Notes under the pieces: model-generated | Seen by the model: only the letters and a program-made list of their open reading frames with translations | Told to the model about the DNA's origin: nothing | The model's database searches: none | In this document: one piece after another, positions 42,701-51,295 of the stretch | How the letters are laid out: each line of letters opens with the position of its first letter | Numbering within the stretch: position 1 is the first letter of the stretch | Assembly (NCBI GenBank): GCA_023846275.1 | Contig: CM043870.1 | Span: forward strand, 3,347,527-3,411,526 | Source: Vanilla planifolia | Taxonomy: Eukaryota; Streptophyta; Magnoliopsida; Asparagales; Orchidaceae | Direction: 5' to 3' | DNA length: 64,000 nt | Position numbers and translations under genes: made by a program

Positions 42701-42876
42701 AATGGATAATAACCCCTCACCAAAACCAGCACGCCACCGAGCCGGTTTACCAATCTCGAGAAAACACGAACCAAGAATCGCTCGTGTCTCGGATGGACAA
42801 CATTTCGCTCGGGGCAGGAAACGGTCGAACCAACATCGAGAACCCATCTAGTCTTGTGGATCGACCTGCACCTTAG
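5429..42876 (+). CDS. LARP1C: La-related protein 1 (plant LARP1b/c type), six coding exons over 37.4 kb
   Basis: Coding exons are 5429-5794, 5892-6363, 6454-6622, 6702-6792, 25847-25918 and 42667-42876. They total 1380 nt and encode 459 residues, and every border is GT-AG with matching phase. LARP1 proteins are cytoplasmic RNA-binding proteins that act on mRNA stability and translation; in Arabidopsis LARP1 is tied to heat-induced mRNA decay. Domains: an N-terminal region with KPVWG and SWPPLSES, typical of plant LARP1; a Gly/Arg-rich stretch (about 180-235, exon 2); a Pro/Met/Phe-rich linker; and the La motif (about 321-405). La-motif marks are QIEYYFSPENLCKDVFLRR, GWVPIHVIAGFNR and VKQLTDNIQFILEAI. 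The protein ends shortly after the motif and lacks the DM15 repeats of long LARP1, as in plant LARP1b/c. The La motif is split by two giant introns. The c rather than b assignment rests on the FD neighbour. Confidence 0.88.
11055..17170 (+). mobile_element. Decayed Ty3/gypsy (chromovirus-like) retrotransposon remnant
   Basis: Translating 15690-15860 gives a broken but clear RNase H block, with IYPIYDLELAFIIIIL then KHYLYEIGCEVLIDCQILKYLF. This matches the [16 protein letters not shown]...HYLYG...DHKSLKYLF pattern of chromoviruses. It is followed by a GKTNVAVIVLANK stretch like the GKANVVADALSRK linker (about 15880-15930). Near 16715-16800 a FQIIESVG..AYRIVLP block matches the post-integrase segment before the chromodomain. 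A purine-rich tract GAGGGAGA at about 17033 precedes TTGTAATTTCTTAGAATTTTG, which resembles TATAACATCTCATAATTTT at 11055. These may be the 3' and 5' LTR starts, so the outer limits are tentative. Many stops are present and the element cannot be active. Confidence 0.6.
14051..14220 (+). repeat. 85-bp tandem direct duplication
   Basis: Copy 1 (14051-14135) and copy 2 (14136-14220) both begin CAATTAGAAG and run through TATGTTTTATTTTCAATATT and TTATTATGATATTATGTGAT. They differ by a handful of substitutions. The duplication lies inside the decayed gypsy remnant in LARP1 intron 4 and looks like a local replication or unequal-exchange event. Confidence 0.85.
18370..20935 (+). mobile_element. Decayed Ty1/copia retrotransposon (integrase, RT, RNase H remnants)
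   Basis: The frame is broken many times, but the Copia order is visible. Near 18395 a SECESYELGK-like pre-integrase end is followed by WGPFSVESLNGMHYF. Near 18745 YTYQQNGIA.HKHQY...ARS matches the TPQQNGIAERKHRHL...ARSL integrase motif. Near 20104 YFLGIGIAHSKQGVVFS matches the Copia reverse transcriptase YFLGIEIA...G..LSQ. From about 20475 to 20640 an RNase H segment with a SSAEAEY-like end is seen. Near 20820-20935 NMYTKAL...CDKLSILISMFQLEEEY matches the polyprotein C-terminus. The following TATTAGAATTTATTAAATT at about 20930 resembles a Copia LTR start. No 5' LTR or gag was recognised. Confidence 0.7.
20930..21290 (+). repeat. Possible 3' LTR of the Copia remnant
   Basis: The sequence directly after the Copia polyprotein end begins TATTAGAATTTATTAAATTT, where Copia LTRs usually begin TGTTAGAA. 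It contains a TATA-like TTTATATAAAGGG near 21057. The 3' limit is a guess because no upstream partner LTR was found for comparison. Confidence 0.35.
21591..21722 (+). repeat. 66-bp perfect-register tandem duplication
   Basis: Copies at 21591-21656 and 21657-21722 start ACAAAGAGGAGATAAG and end CTGCACTTATTTA. I see a single difference between them (TGATTATG against TGATCATG). The near identity in otherwise decayed intron DNA suggests a recent duplication. Confidence 0.9.
25847..25918 (+). CDS. LARP1C: LARP1 exon 5 (72-bp La-motif exon isolated between giant introns)
   Basis: The exon has an ATGCAG| acceptor and a GAG|GTATAC donor, is 72 nt long and encodes 24 residues in phase 0, starting VKQLTDNIQFILEAIRTSD. 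This is the C-terminal half of the La motif and continues directly from exon 4 (GFNR). It lies 19 kb from exon 4 and 16.7 kb from exon 6, so gene finders could easily miss it. Confidence 0.9.
26950..27130 (+). repeat. LTR end plus PBS-like region, left copy
   Basis: TTGAAGAAGC at 26991, an A-rich stretch, AAAAAACACTCCC, a GAAGAGGAAGAGGATTCGAC segment and TTGGCGTCATTCGCTGAGCACTACTAT follow in order. TTGGCGtC(A)TTCGCTG resembles the TTGGCGCCGTCTGTGG junction found at the end of many Tat-type 5' LTRs. The same order recurs at about 32510-32690. This supports an LTR/PBS junction for the element to the right. Confidence 0.5.
27450..31640 (+). mobile_element. Decayed Ty3/gypsy element of the Tat lineage (gag to integrase remnants)
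   Basis: Many stops and frameshifts, but the Tat order is legible. A KYHKNHDDT zinc-knuckle-like piece of gag lies near 27670. The reverse transcriptase start is near 28740-28920, reading KEKISKLFEANFSNHFHYPKWLTNLVLV then RICVDSSNLNHASPKDS. An archaeal-type second RNase H segment, WKPFVDGA, is near 29925; this extra RNase H is a mark of Tat elements. The integrase core has MNFIGSFLVAKEGRKFLL..IDYFSKWIE near 30770-30860, and NGQIEVTNETLLKILRTLLES near 31045-31105. A post-integrase LAPNWKGSYLIKEIFGSNAYQF block is near 31480-31550. The plus orientation matches the host gene. The element cannot be active. Confidence 0.72.
32510..32690 (+). repeat. LTR end plus PBS-like region, right copy
   Basis: TTGAAGAAGC at 32551, AAAAAACACTCCC near 32605, GAAGTGGAAGTGGGATCC and TTGGTGTTATAAGTTGAGCACTATTAT repeat the order of the left copy about 5.56 kb upstream. 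The similarity continues past the PBS-like junction into GAGCACTAT, so this is not a plain 3' LTR. Confidence 0.5.
33240..33420 (+). repeat. Degenerate short tandem repeat (CTGAACCAAGTC-like)
   Basis: Variants of a 12-16-bp unit recur, for example AAGCTGAACTAGGC, ACCTGAACCAAGCTGAACCAAGTCA, AGACTAAGTCGAATAAGGCTGG and GATCAAGCTAAACTGATC. The register is loose and the copies are diverged. It follows the Tat remnant and may be part of an old element. Confidence 0.5.
36620..37050 (+). repeat. 219-bp tandem direct repeat, two diverged copies
   Basis: Copy 1 (36620-36838) and copy 2 (36839-37050) both begin AAATCTAAAT and share CATCAAATTT/TATCAAATTT, a TATTATATTG-like block, CTTGGGACAAA, an AAATTAATNTTGAGG block and TAGTGCCAAA/AATGCCAAAG in the same order. 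By eye they differ at roughly a fifth to a quarter of positions. No coding function is apparent. Confidence 0.75.
42667..42876 (+). CDS. LARP1C: LARP1 exon 6 (last coding exon)
   Basis: After ATGCAG| at 42666 the exon reads GNRVRRRDRWSEWIITPHQN in phase 0 and ends in TAG at 42874-42876 (69 residues plus stop). The VVEVE-GN(D)-x-RRR-x-WxxW junction is the normal end of the La-motif wing in plant LARP1. The tail contains SRMDNISL, like the short conserved C-terminal patch of LARP1b/c. An ATG at 42661 makes this look like a free small ORF, but that ATG lies in the intron acceptor. Confidence 0.87.
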   Translation, partial: GNRVRRRDRWSEWIITPHQNQHATEPVYQSRENTNQESLVSRMDNISLGAGNGRTNIENPSSLVDRPAP

Positions 42877-43894
42877 GAAACTCAACTGGCTTAAGAGTTT
42901 GTGATGCATAAAAATGAAGGTTGCCCACTTTGAGAGGTTGAGGTAACTTCATGGTTCTTGCCTGAACTGTGAAATTTTGTGCCTCTAGAAACCAATAATT
43001 AAATGAAATCAAAGATTAAAAAAGCTTAATAATTAAAAGAAAAAAAAAACGAAAAAAAAAATATATCAATCTTGAATCTTTCTTTGTTCTACCATTAGTT
43101 CCCCTGTATAGCTCTTTCTCTACTCTCTTTGGGCATTGATGTCTTGCTGTTTTTGCTCCATTGATGAGTAGAAGAAACCTCCATTTTTTTTTTTTTTTTG
43201 GGTAAAGCTTGAGCTTTGGAATGGAACTTATATAACATTTATACCCTCTTTTGATTTTACATTGAAGACGTTAGTTAGTTTGGATTTTTTGTAGCTTAAT
43301 ATGAGATTGATTGATGTGTTTTGTTGTGCATTCTTCATATGTTGTGGGTTTAAGTTCTTTTTGGCTTCTTCTTCCATAGGAAACAAGCTTGCTTTAGCTA
43401 ATTTTCTTTCATATGAATGACTAGTTTTGCTTGGTTGTTTTACTTTTTGTTTAGTTTGATTGTAAAATAAAAATTAATTTTTATATTTTTTTTATTTTTG
43501 ATATTTTAAAATAATTGTTTAAAGGGTAGTAGAAATGGATTGATTATCTAAAATTTAAATGAAATTGCCAAGAGAAGGTTAAAATATGTAGTTTTATGAT
43601 AAAAAAAATTTTTTTTTTTTTATAAAAGAAGTGAGTTTTATGTAAATAAAAATAAATTTTTAGCTAAAAAATGTTTGGTAGAAATATAAAGCTAATTTAA
43701 AATGTGATTTTTTTTAATAGAAATAAAGTAATTTACATGGTTGACAGCCTCACTTGCACGTAGCTGTCTTCTTCGCCAAAAGAGAACACTGCCCAAAGGC
43801 TGACGTGAACTCCTGAGAAGGGATCGTATCCTTCTCTCGCTCTTCCGCTTTGTTCTCGCTTGATTTCGATCTCGAGATCGACGTCGAGCTAAGC
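42877..43894. other. LARP1 3' flank and FD-like gene promoter
   Basis: About 1.0 kb lies between the LARP1 stop and the bZIP start codon. The first part should be the LARP1 3' UTR; an AATAAA at 43466-43471 is one candidate poly(A) signal. The second part is AT-rich with homopolymer runs (poly-T at about 43185-43199 and 43610-43621). Close to the bZIP start there is TGACGTG at 43801-43807, a bZIP-type binding core, and a palindrome CGATCTCGAGATCG at 43867-43880. Confidence 0.5.
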
Positions 43895-44577
43895 ATGGAA
43901 GAAGAATGGAGAGACTTCCCCAACCTCCAGTACCACCTCACCAACCCTCCGATCTCTCTCGACCACCGCCGCCGCCCCACCACCGCCCCCTTACAAGGCA
44001 TCAACCTCCACGACTTCCTCGCCGGATCCCCCCGAGACGACGACGCTCCTCCCCTCACAACCCTCTCCCTCCACTCCGGCCATCTCGCCTTCGAACCCGC
44101 CACCCAACTCCCCCGTAAACGCCCCTCCGACCTATCTGTCGTCTCCGAAGCTCCCGACGGCGGCCGAGTTCGCCTGAAGCAGAGGATGATCAAAAACAGA
44201 GAGTCGGCGGCGCGGTCCAGAGCTCGAAAGCAGGCATCTTTACTTCATCCTCACATCCGTTTCGTAGTTCAATATATGGGTTTTGCTGCTTCTTTCCATT
44301 TTCGCCGATCTGAACTCTTTTGATGACTCGAAAAAGGCTTACATCAACGAGCTGGAGATGGAGGTCGCTCATCTCGCCGAGGAGAACGCCGATCTCAGGA
44401 GAAAACACCATGAGGTAATATATACATTGGAAACCCCGAAGTTCCCTACGCAGGTGATGAGAATTCAACTGTTTAGCTTGATTTGGTTTTGCTTTCATGG
44501 TTCAGCTCAAGGCGGCAATGGCGGATCAGGCGCCGGCCAAAGGAAAGCTGCAGAGAACATCCAGTGCTCCATTGTAG
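43895..44577 (+). CDS. FD: FD-type group-A bZIP transcription factor (three exons)
   Basis: Exons are 43895-44233, 44337-44414 and 44506-44577, giving 162 residues. FD proteins bind ACGT-core DNA and, through 14-3-3 proteins, join florigen (FT) or TFL1 at the shoot apex to control flowering genes. Visible features: INLHDFLAGSP (about residues 36-46, like the LQDFL motif), TTLSLHSG (about 56-63), the basic region RMIKNRESAARSRARKQ ending at 113, and zipper leucines at 119, 126, 133 and 140. The C-terminal RTSSAP at 156-161 is the phospho-dependent 14-3-3 site. The zipper runs across the exon 2/3 border, which supports the splicing. Intron 1 (44234-44336) starts with GC (CAG|GCATCT) instead of GT; intron 2 (44415-44505) is GT-AG. 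The start MEEEW is chosen because FD proteins begin similarly; an in-frame ATG 15 codons upstream (43850) is possible. The first exon is GC-rich. Confidence 0.88.
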
Positions 44578-47500
44578 AGAGATGACATCCTTCTCTTCTA
44601 GTAATCCGTACTGCCTCTGCTTTTGCACTTTTTTTTTTTTTTTTTTTTTTTTTGAAGTTTGAGAAATTAAAAATTATATATAAATATAATAACTTAGATA
44701 TTAAAAATAAAATTATTTATATATTAATGAGTCAAAAGTGGATGATTAATCAATTCCACTTTCTTATCTTTGTAAAATTATCTTTTAAAACATGATCAAT
44801 TAAACATTTGATCACATGACAAAAATTAGATAAATTAATTTATATAAAATGGTATTAACTCTTTTTTAATATAATTTAAAAAATATTTAATTAAATAATT
44901 AAAAAAAATTTGAACTTTTAATAAAAATAACATGTACAAATAACTTTTGCTCATTCTATTACATTTTTTTGGTAAACGTATATTTCAAAATATGATTTAA
45001 AAATAATTTATACATATTTCAAAATATGATTTGAAAAATAATTTTTTGCTCTTTCTAATCTATTATAGTTGACCATTGAAATTTTTTGAGATAGAAATAT
45101 AATTTTAAAATATAAAGCTAAATGGAACATTAAGTGAATTGTATATTTTTTTTAGGTATTTTTGTGGTTAATATATATATATATATATAAACACGCATGC
45201 ATGCGCATGCACATAAAATAATCTTGATTTTTTAATCAAAAATTACGTTTACATATTTTTTCAAAAATATAATATTTTAAAAACTTCTTTCCTATTATAT
45301 CCAACTTAAAAATAAAATTTTTATTATGAATAAATAATCAAATGTGAATCTGGTCAAAATTATGCAACCTTAGATTAGGAAAATATTTATTCAAAATCTT
45401 TTATAATATGCTTTTCAAAAATATTTAATTAAACAATTAAACTATTTATTATTTTTAAATAAAATAAATCATGAAAATAACTTTTTCTCATCCTATTACT
45501 TTATTTTTATAAAATTATCTTTCATAACATCATTACTTAAACATTTGATCACATGTCAAAAATTAGATAAATTACTTTATAAAAAAATAGTATTAACTTT
45601 TCTCTTATTGTAATTTTAAACAAATATTTAATTAAATAACTAAAATGTTTTTAAACTTTTAATAAAAACAATATGTAAAAATAACTTTAACTAAATCTAT
45701 TATAATTTTTTTGTAAATTTATATATTTAAAAAATGATTTTAAAAAATTAGCAAAAAAAAAACGAATTTCTAAAATGGGAAGCCAAACACTTTAATCATA
45801 CCGAAGTGGATGATATTTAAGATGGGGCCATGGAATCATGCGATCATCATCATTTTATTGTAATGTGCTAAATGAATACGAGGAATAGAATAAAGAAAGC
45901 AAAGATGAAAGCAAATGGTGATGGGAAATGGAATAATGATGAGCACCATCATGTGGTCTTTGCATATCACCTATTCATCTTTTTAATAAATACATAATAT
46001 TAATTATTTTTATTTTATTTTTATTTTTTTATTTTCAATGTGACATTGAATTATGATTTATAAAATATGCTTATATCTTAGTTGGATGTTCAAGTTTTGC
46101 CAATGATTGTGATGTTTGTCATAACTATCAAGCCTTAATAGAAAGATTGATCCATCATTCTTTTTTTGTTATTTTAAAAAAAATTAAGTTTTGAATTTAT
46201 ATATATGAAAAAATAAAACGATAATTAACAAATACTTTATAGTTGGACTTGATAGTATAGAAGATCAATCAAAACCCTTTTAGTAGCTTGTATTAAACCA
46301 ATTTCTACATCTCTATGTCAAATTCTTTTATATCTAAGTTGTGTAATCATTATATTTTTATTATCTCATTCTTTTGTATGATGTATGCTTAAACCTAATT
46401 ATTATATTAAATCTAATAGATTGAGATTAATTTATGTATGTTATATTAATCTTAAATTATTTTATTCTATTTTTTTAATTGTAAATATTAGGAGTTTTTA
46501 AATCTATCTATAATACATCATATGTTTATCTATCTTATACTACTGATAACGTGATCTTGGTCTAAGAAGATTTATTAGATATTTGGTGGCCCACGAATGA
46601 AAAATAAATTATCATTTTTTTCTCTCTTTCCCAAAACAAAGTTAGAAGGGATGGTGATGTAACATTAACACCTACCAATGCTAAGGAGTAATTATGAATA
46701 AGTGAGAGCACAACTCCTATTAGCAGGCTTTTAAAGCTGTAGAAATGAATTATTTTATATCGACTAATGAGGAAAATCCTTGTTCATATATAACTCATTT
46801 AAGTCAGGATAAGATAACTCAACAAAACGATATCTCAACATAATGAGACCAAGATGTTACAATTTAGTATTAAAATCAATTATTTTACTAGTCTAATATA
46901 GTTTAAGAAAAGATCAAGTAAACGTTGATAGATTTGTAACTGTCAACAAAGATAAGGAGCAAATATGCACAAGAGAGAGTGCAACTTTTATCAACAAGCT
47001 TTTAAGTGTAAGAGAGAATTATTTGATTTGATATCGATTATTGAAGAGATCTTGGTGTGTGTGTGTAACTTGCTTGAGTGAGGATACAACAATCTATGAA
47101 GATAATACCTCAACATAGAATCCAAGATGTCATTAAGTTTAAGGATAAGAAAATGATTGTCGATGAGAAGGACTAATAATGTCGCATAAGTTTCAAAATA
47201 AGCGTGGATGCAATCTAAACAACAAAAGCCAAATAACATTGAGATTCAAACTAACTATGCATTCAAACAATGACAAGGTTTGGAAAATAGTGCTCAATTA
47301 ATTGATAATAAGGTTTAGAAAAATTTACCTAAGTCTTAAAGTTTGAGAGGTCAACAACTTTAAGAATTGAAAAATATTAACACCTTATCTTAAACCTAAC
47401 ACTTGCCACCCCCAATGATAGCCAAATAGAAATAATTATATGATGCCAAAAAAAGATTCAAAGTTTTTTAAAAGATTAGAATATTATTGTAACATTTCAA

Positions 47501-49442
47501 AATTTTATATTTGCTTTAACATAATGTAGCCAACTAAAAGCATTATATTTGAGCATCTAGTTTTTATAAATGTGAAAATATCTATTATATATAGAATATA
47601 TTTTGATAAAATAGATCATAATAACCATATTATGTATGTGAGACTTAAAAAAAACTAGAAAATATACAATATTACAGATAAACATACTCATAGTATGATG
47701 AAATTAATTTCACTAAAATAAGACTTAAAACAGTAATTTAATCAATAGACAAAGTTTATGAAATAATTAGGCTTTTAAATTAATTAATAAAGAATATAAT
47801 ATTCCTTTAATTAAGGAATTAATGGTTGGCTACTACATAATTTATTGGAAAAAGAATAAAAAAAGAATTCTCATGATTCTAAAGCATTAATGGCAACTTT
47901 AAGGAGAAGCATATTACATATGATTAGAATTAGATTTTGAAAAGATAAATATGAAGGAATTCAATTTTCAAATTGAGGTTAACATTTTTTCTTTTTTGCT
48001 TTGACCAGTTAGCTTTAAAGAATTCCATCGTGGAAGATATCTTATCATGTAATAGCATGTTAAGGGAGGGAAAACATGCAAAAAATGTATATAACATTAA
48101 TTTATGTTTTGATGAATGAAAATCAAAGAAAATAGCAACTATGTGTACAAACTTGTAGCTTTATGTCTTTATTAGACTATTTGATAACCATTGAATAGGT
48201 CATTGAATAGTTTATTAAGGGATGATCAGACATTCCAACATAATAGTTGGAATCTAGGTTTTGGGCATTAAATATTTTGATGGATAATTGAATAGTCCAA
48301 TGGAAATTTAATAAAGTTCAAACTGAGTATCTAAGGAGCATCAAACAATTTAGTAAGAGACATCAAATGATCTAACAGCACCGATAGATAGTTCAATAAA
48401 AAGAATCTGATATGGTTCAATATGTTTGTTTGGGTTCCTAAAGTGCAATGATCATATTAGAGCATGTAAATTATAAATAAATATGAATATAACATAAGCT
48501 CAATATAAAATTATAAGAAGAGAAAGAAACATGTATAGTATTCTAATTTTTAGTAATTAGATAGGTAATTTTGCATAATTTGTTATTGTTCATATGATAT
48601 GATAAAATACTAATTATAAAAAATTTAACATTATTTGATATATTATCTTTTGAATATTATATGACAAATTACTTAGAACCTTTATGTTGAGTTAAAAAGT
48701 ATAATAAGTAACAATTTTTATATAATACGATAATATGACCTTAAAAGTAGTAATTATGCCACAAGGACATGAAATATAGTATGATGTCCTTATGGTGTAA
48801 TTTTTTTATAAAATCATACATATAAGATTGAGTACATAATCACTCTGTAATCACCAAATAAAGCTTATATTTCAAATCTAAAATAAAATAATAAGATATT
48901 GCAAATTTATTCCAAACACCAAAGTAAACATATTATTGAGAAAAACTCATAAAATAGATTAATAATTATTAGTTTATAAATTTAGAATTTGAATGAAAAT
49001 TTTAAAAAATTTAGAGAATAATTAAAATTAATATATACATATATAAAGTTATGTAAAAAAAAGGATAGCTAGTTTATGTTTATATTCTCTTAATCCCGAT
49101 AACTATGTTGCAAAAGCTATGAGAAACTTTAAAAAAAGAAGGGAAGATTGGGAGAGAAGAGCATTGGGGAAGAGCTTGAGAGGAGGTAGTAATACAAGAA
49201 GGATAGCTAGAGTAAGAAAAGAAGAAAGAATAAAATAGTAGAATTTGTAGTGGTTTAAAAAAGAGAAAGAAAAGTAGATGAGAATAGAAAGATATTAAGG
49301 AAGAAGATGAATTTGGTAAGCACAATAGCACCTTTTCCATTTTCTTCTTGCTATAGTTAGCTCTTGCTATAGTTAGCTTAAGGGACTTGTTAAATTTTGG
49401 ATAAATAGAATTCTTGTGAAAATTTAAGGGTTTTGTGACATG
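44578..49442. other. AT-rich intergenic DNA downstream of FD-like gene
   Basis: A poly-T run (about 44629-44653) lies just after the FD-like gene. The rest is AT-rich with short open frames that lack family signatures. A diverged direct repeat is at 46660-47134, and an (AT)n run with CGCATGCATGCGCATGC is at 45170-45210. The stretch 49080-49340 is purine-rich on the plus strand (GAAGAAAG-like), which makes a spurious minus-strand frame. No gene is supported. Confidence 0.5.
46660..47134 (+). repeat. Diverged direct repeat, period about 271 bp
   Basis: Copy 1 (about 46660-46860) and copy 2 (about 46930-47134) share TAAGGAGTAA/TAAGGAGCAA, GTGAGAGCACAACT/GAGAGAGTGCAACT, AAGCTTTT-like blocks, ATCGA(C)TTATTGA-like blocks and CTCAACATA...CCAAGATGT in the same order. 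Similarity is clear by eye but imperfect. The nature of the unit is unknown. Confidence 0.6.
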
Positions 49443-49447
49443 CTATT
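49443..49447. repeat. Target-site duplication, left copy (CTATT)
   Basis: CTATT immediately precedes the left LTR. The same five bases follow the right LTR at 60124-60128. A 5-bp TSD is usual for Ty3/gypsy integration. Confidence 0.95.
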
Positions 49448-50425
49448 TGTTATACCCCATTTTTCCTAAGCTGATTTTTGGCATACATTTTTTTTTTTTT
49501 TTTTTACATATAGACAGCTCAGATCGTCCCATACCAACCTGAGTAGCCTACGAAAACATAGGATATAACACATCATTACACACCTACTTTCCTTTAACAA
49601 TGTGGATCCCATCTCCCGAGTACACCGTCAAATCAGGTTCATGACTCCTGAATTAACAGATGGACTCGCGCAATGTTACTCCTACTAGACCCAATACTCC
49701 TAACCCATACAGTAGGAGAACCGATCTAATAGAAGTCTGAACCCCCACGGTTAAGTTCCATAGTCATGTAATGACCTCACCATCAAACAAAAAGATATAT
49801 AACATCCTCAGATAAAATATGGCACTCCACACACCATACTCCAAGACAATAAGGTAAGACAGTAAATGGAAACTACATTACAAGAATAAGATCCAAGTCC
49901 AACAAGTGCAATATTGTCCAACCAGATACATAAGTCAGAATCACCCTCACATAATACCTGACATATGAGAATAACAATCTCATTAAATACATCCAACAGC
50001 AACAATCAACTAACCAGAATATCTCAGACAATCACAAATCAGATATCCTCCACAAGCCTGTTGACCACGATCCCACCTAATCTGGTAGCGTCAAGTCTGT
50101 CGAGCCACTGAAAATATATAATACAGGAATGAGCTACGCCCAGTAGGAAAGACAGCTAGTAAAACTCACATGCAAGAGAAGGATAATAGCAAAAATATAG
50201 GAATACAGCATAACAATGTAAGGTGGATAGGCACTCTCAGTCCCAGACTCCGACCAACCACAGTCACCCCTAGTCACACCAGAGTAGCTCTCCTCTGGGC
50301 TTCCAGGTAGCGTGCCAGTGGGAACGCCCATCTCGAAACACGCATGGCGCCTAAGCACCCGACACCGCAGCGTCTCTCGTCAATCAATCTCCTGGAGACT
50401 ATAGACAGATCCAGTCACAAAATCT

Positions 50426-50535
50426 CTAGCCAACGTGAGACACCCCTGCCACCCTAAGGCGCGCAGGCCTACACACTTGGCTAGCCACTGCGAGACACCC
50501 CTGCCACCCTCAGGCGCGCAGGCCTACACACATGG
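50426..50535. repeat. 55-bp tandem duplication within the LTR
   Basis: CTAGCCAACGTGAGACACCC at 50426 and CTAGCCACTGCGAGACACCC at 50481 begin two copies. Both contain CACCCCTGCCACCCT and GGCGCGCAGGCCTACACAC. The same pair is in the right LTR at 58035 and 58090, so the duplication predates this insertion. Confidence 0.85.
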
Positions 50536-51169
50536 ACCAGGAGAGATCGACTCAGCCACCGTCCCAAAGAGTCCTCTACCAACAACTTCCATAGAAGCTC
50601 ACGCCCCTACAGTCATTGCCAATCTCTAACTCCAAGATCCGGCAACATGTGTCCAGGTACAACAAGGCGCATACCAGTCCACATGTATACTGTGGAAGCT
50701 AAGTCTGAACCGCACAGTTACCTACCACAACTATCCTAAAACATCATATAGGGTCTATAGTAGTCCGGTCCAGTATGCCAATCCATAAAATATGCCAACA
50801 CTGAGTAAACTGACTCAATCCATGCCATTGCCATCCAAGCAATACAACTGTCAATTACTGACTGTTCTGGTAGCATCCATGTACCATACCTCTGTCTGAC
50901 TGTTTCCAGCTGTACTGTTATCACTGATAACATTTTTCCCCACTTCAGGAAATTTTTCTTTACCCACGGATCTCCAAAATTTTCGAAATTTCTCATTTCC
51001 AAATTTCTGATTTTTCTTGAATTTTCCAAAGTATAAATAATCCCTAAAACTCAATTATCGAATTTTTCCTAAATTCGAAATATCAAATTTTGCATTTTAT
51101 CCATTTTCCGAAATTCAGAATAATTACCGAATTTAAAATTCCGTTTATCCATTATACCGCGCCGCACTT

Positions 51170-51295
51170 CCGTGAACCCGGTTCTCGCCGCCGGTTCGGC
51201 CTTCGCGCTGAGCCGAGAACCGCTTCTCACTGAACCGCGCCGAATCCCCTGAACCGGATCTCGCCACCAGTTCGGGCCTTCGCGCTGAACCAAAC
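51170..51295. repeat. GC-rich imperfect direct repeat in the LTR
   Basis: GAACCCGGTTCTCGCCGCCG with its downstream TTCGCGCTGAGCC (about 51175-51216) is echoed by GAACCGGATCTCGCCACCAG with its downstream TTCGCGCTGAACC (about 51252-51292). The inner GAACCCGGTTC is partly self-complementary. The region is CpG-dense and stands out from the AT-rich rest of the LTR. It may belong to the promoter part of the LTR. Confidence 0.6.

Noticed and set aside
42661-42876. A free 71-codon ORF starting at ATG 42661
   Set aside because: The ATG lies in the intron acceptor (ATGCAG). The frame continues LARP1 in phase and is its last exon.
44283-44585. A 100-codon ORF overlapping the FD-like exons 2 and 3
   Set aside because: It reads exon 2 in frame but runs through intron 2 and leaves the exon 3 frame. 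The spliced model gives the complete zipper and RTSSAP tail.
49080-49340. Minus-strand 86-codon Ser/Phe/Leu-rich ORF
   Set aside because: It is produced by a purine-rich plus strand. No start context or family match was found.
50134-50358. A 74-codon minus-strand ORF repeated at 57743-57967
   Set aside because: This is again a copy pair due to the LTRs. The hydrophobic tail is not evidence of a gene.
50426-50535. Possible CRISPR-like direct repeat
   Set aside because: There are only two adjacent 55-bp copies, inside a plant LTR. There is no spacer structure and the genome is eukaryotic.
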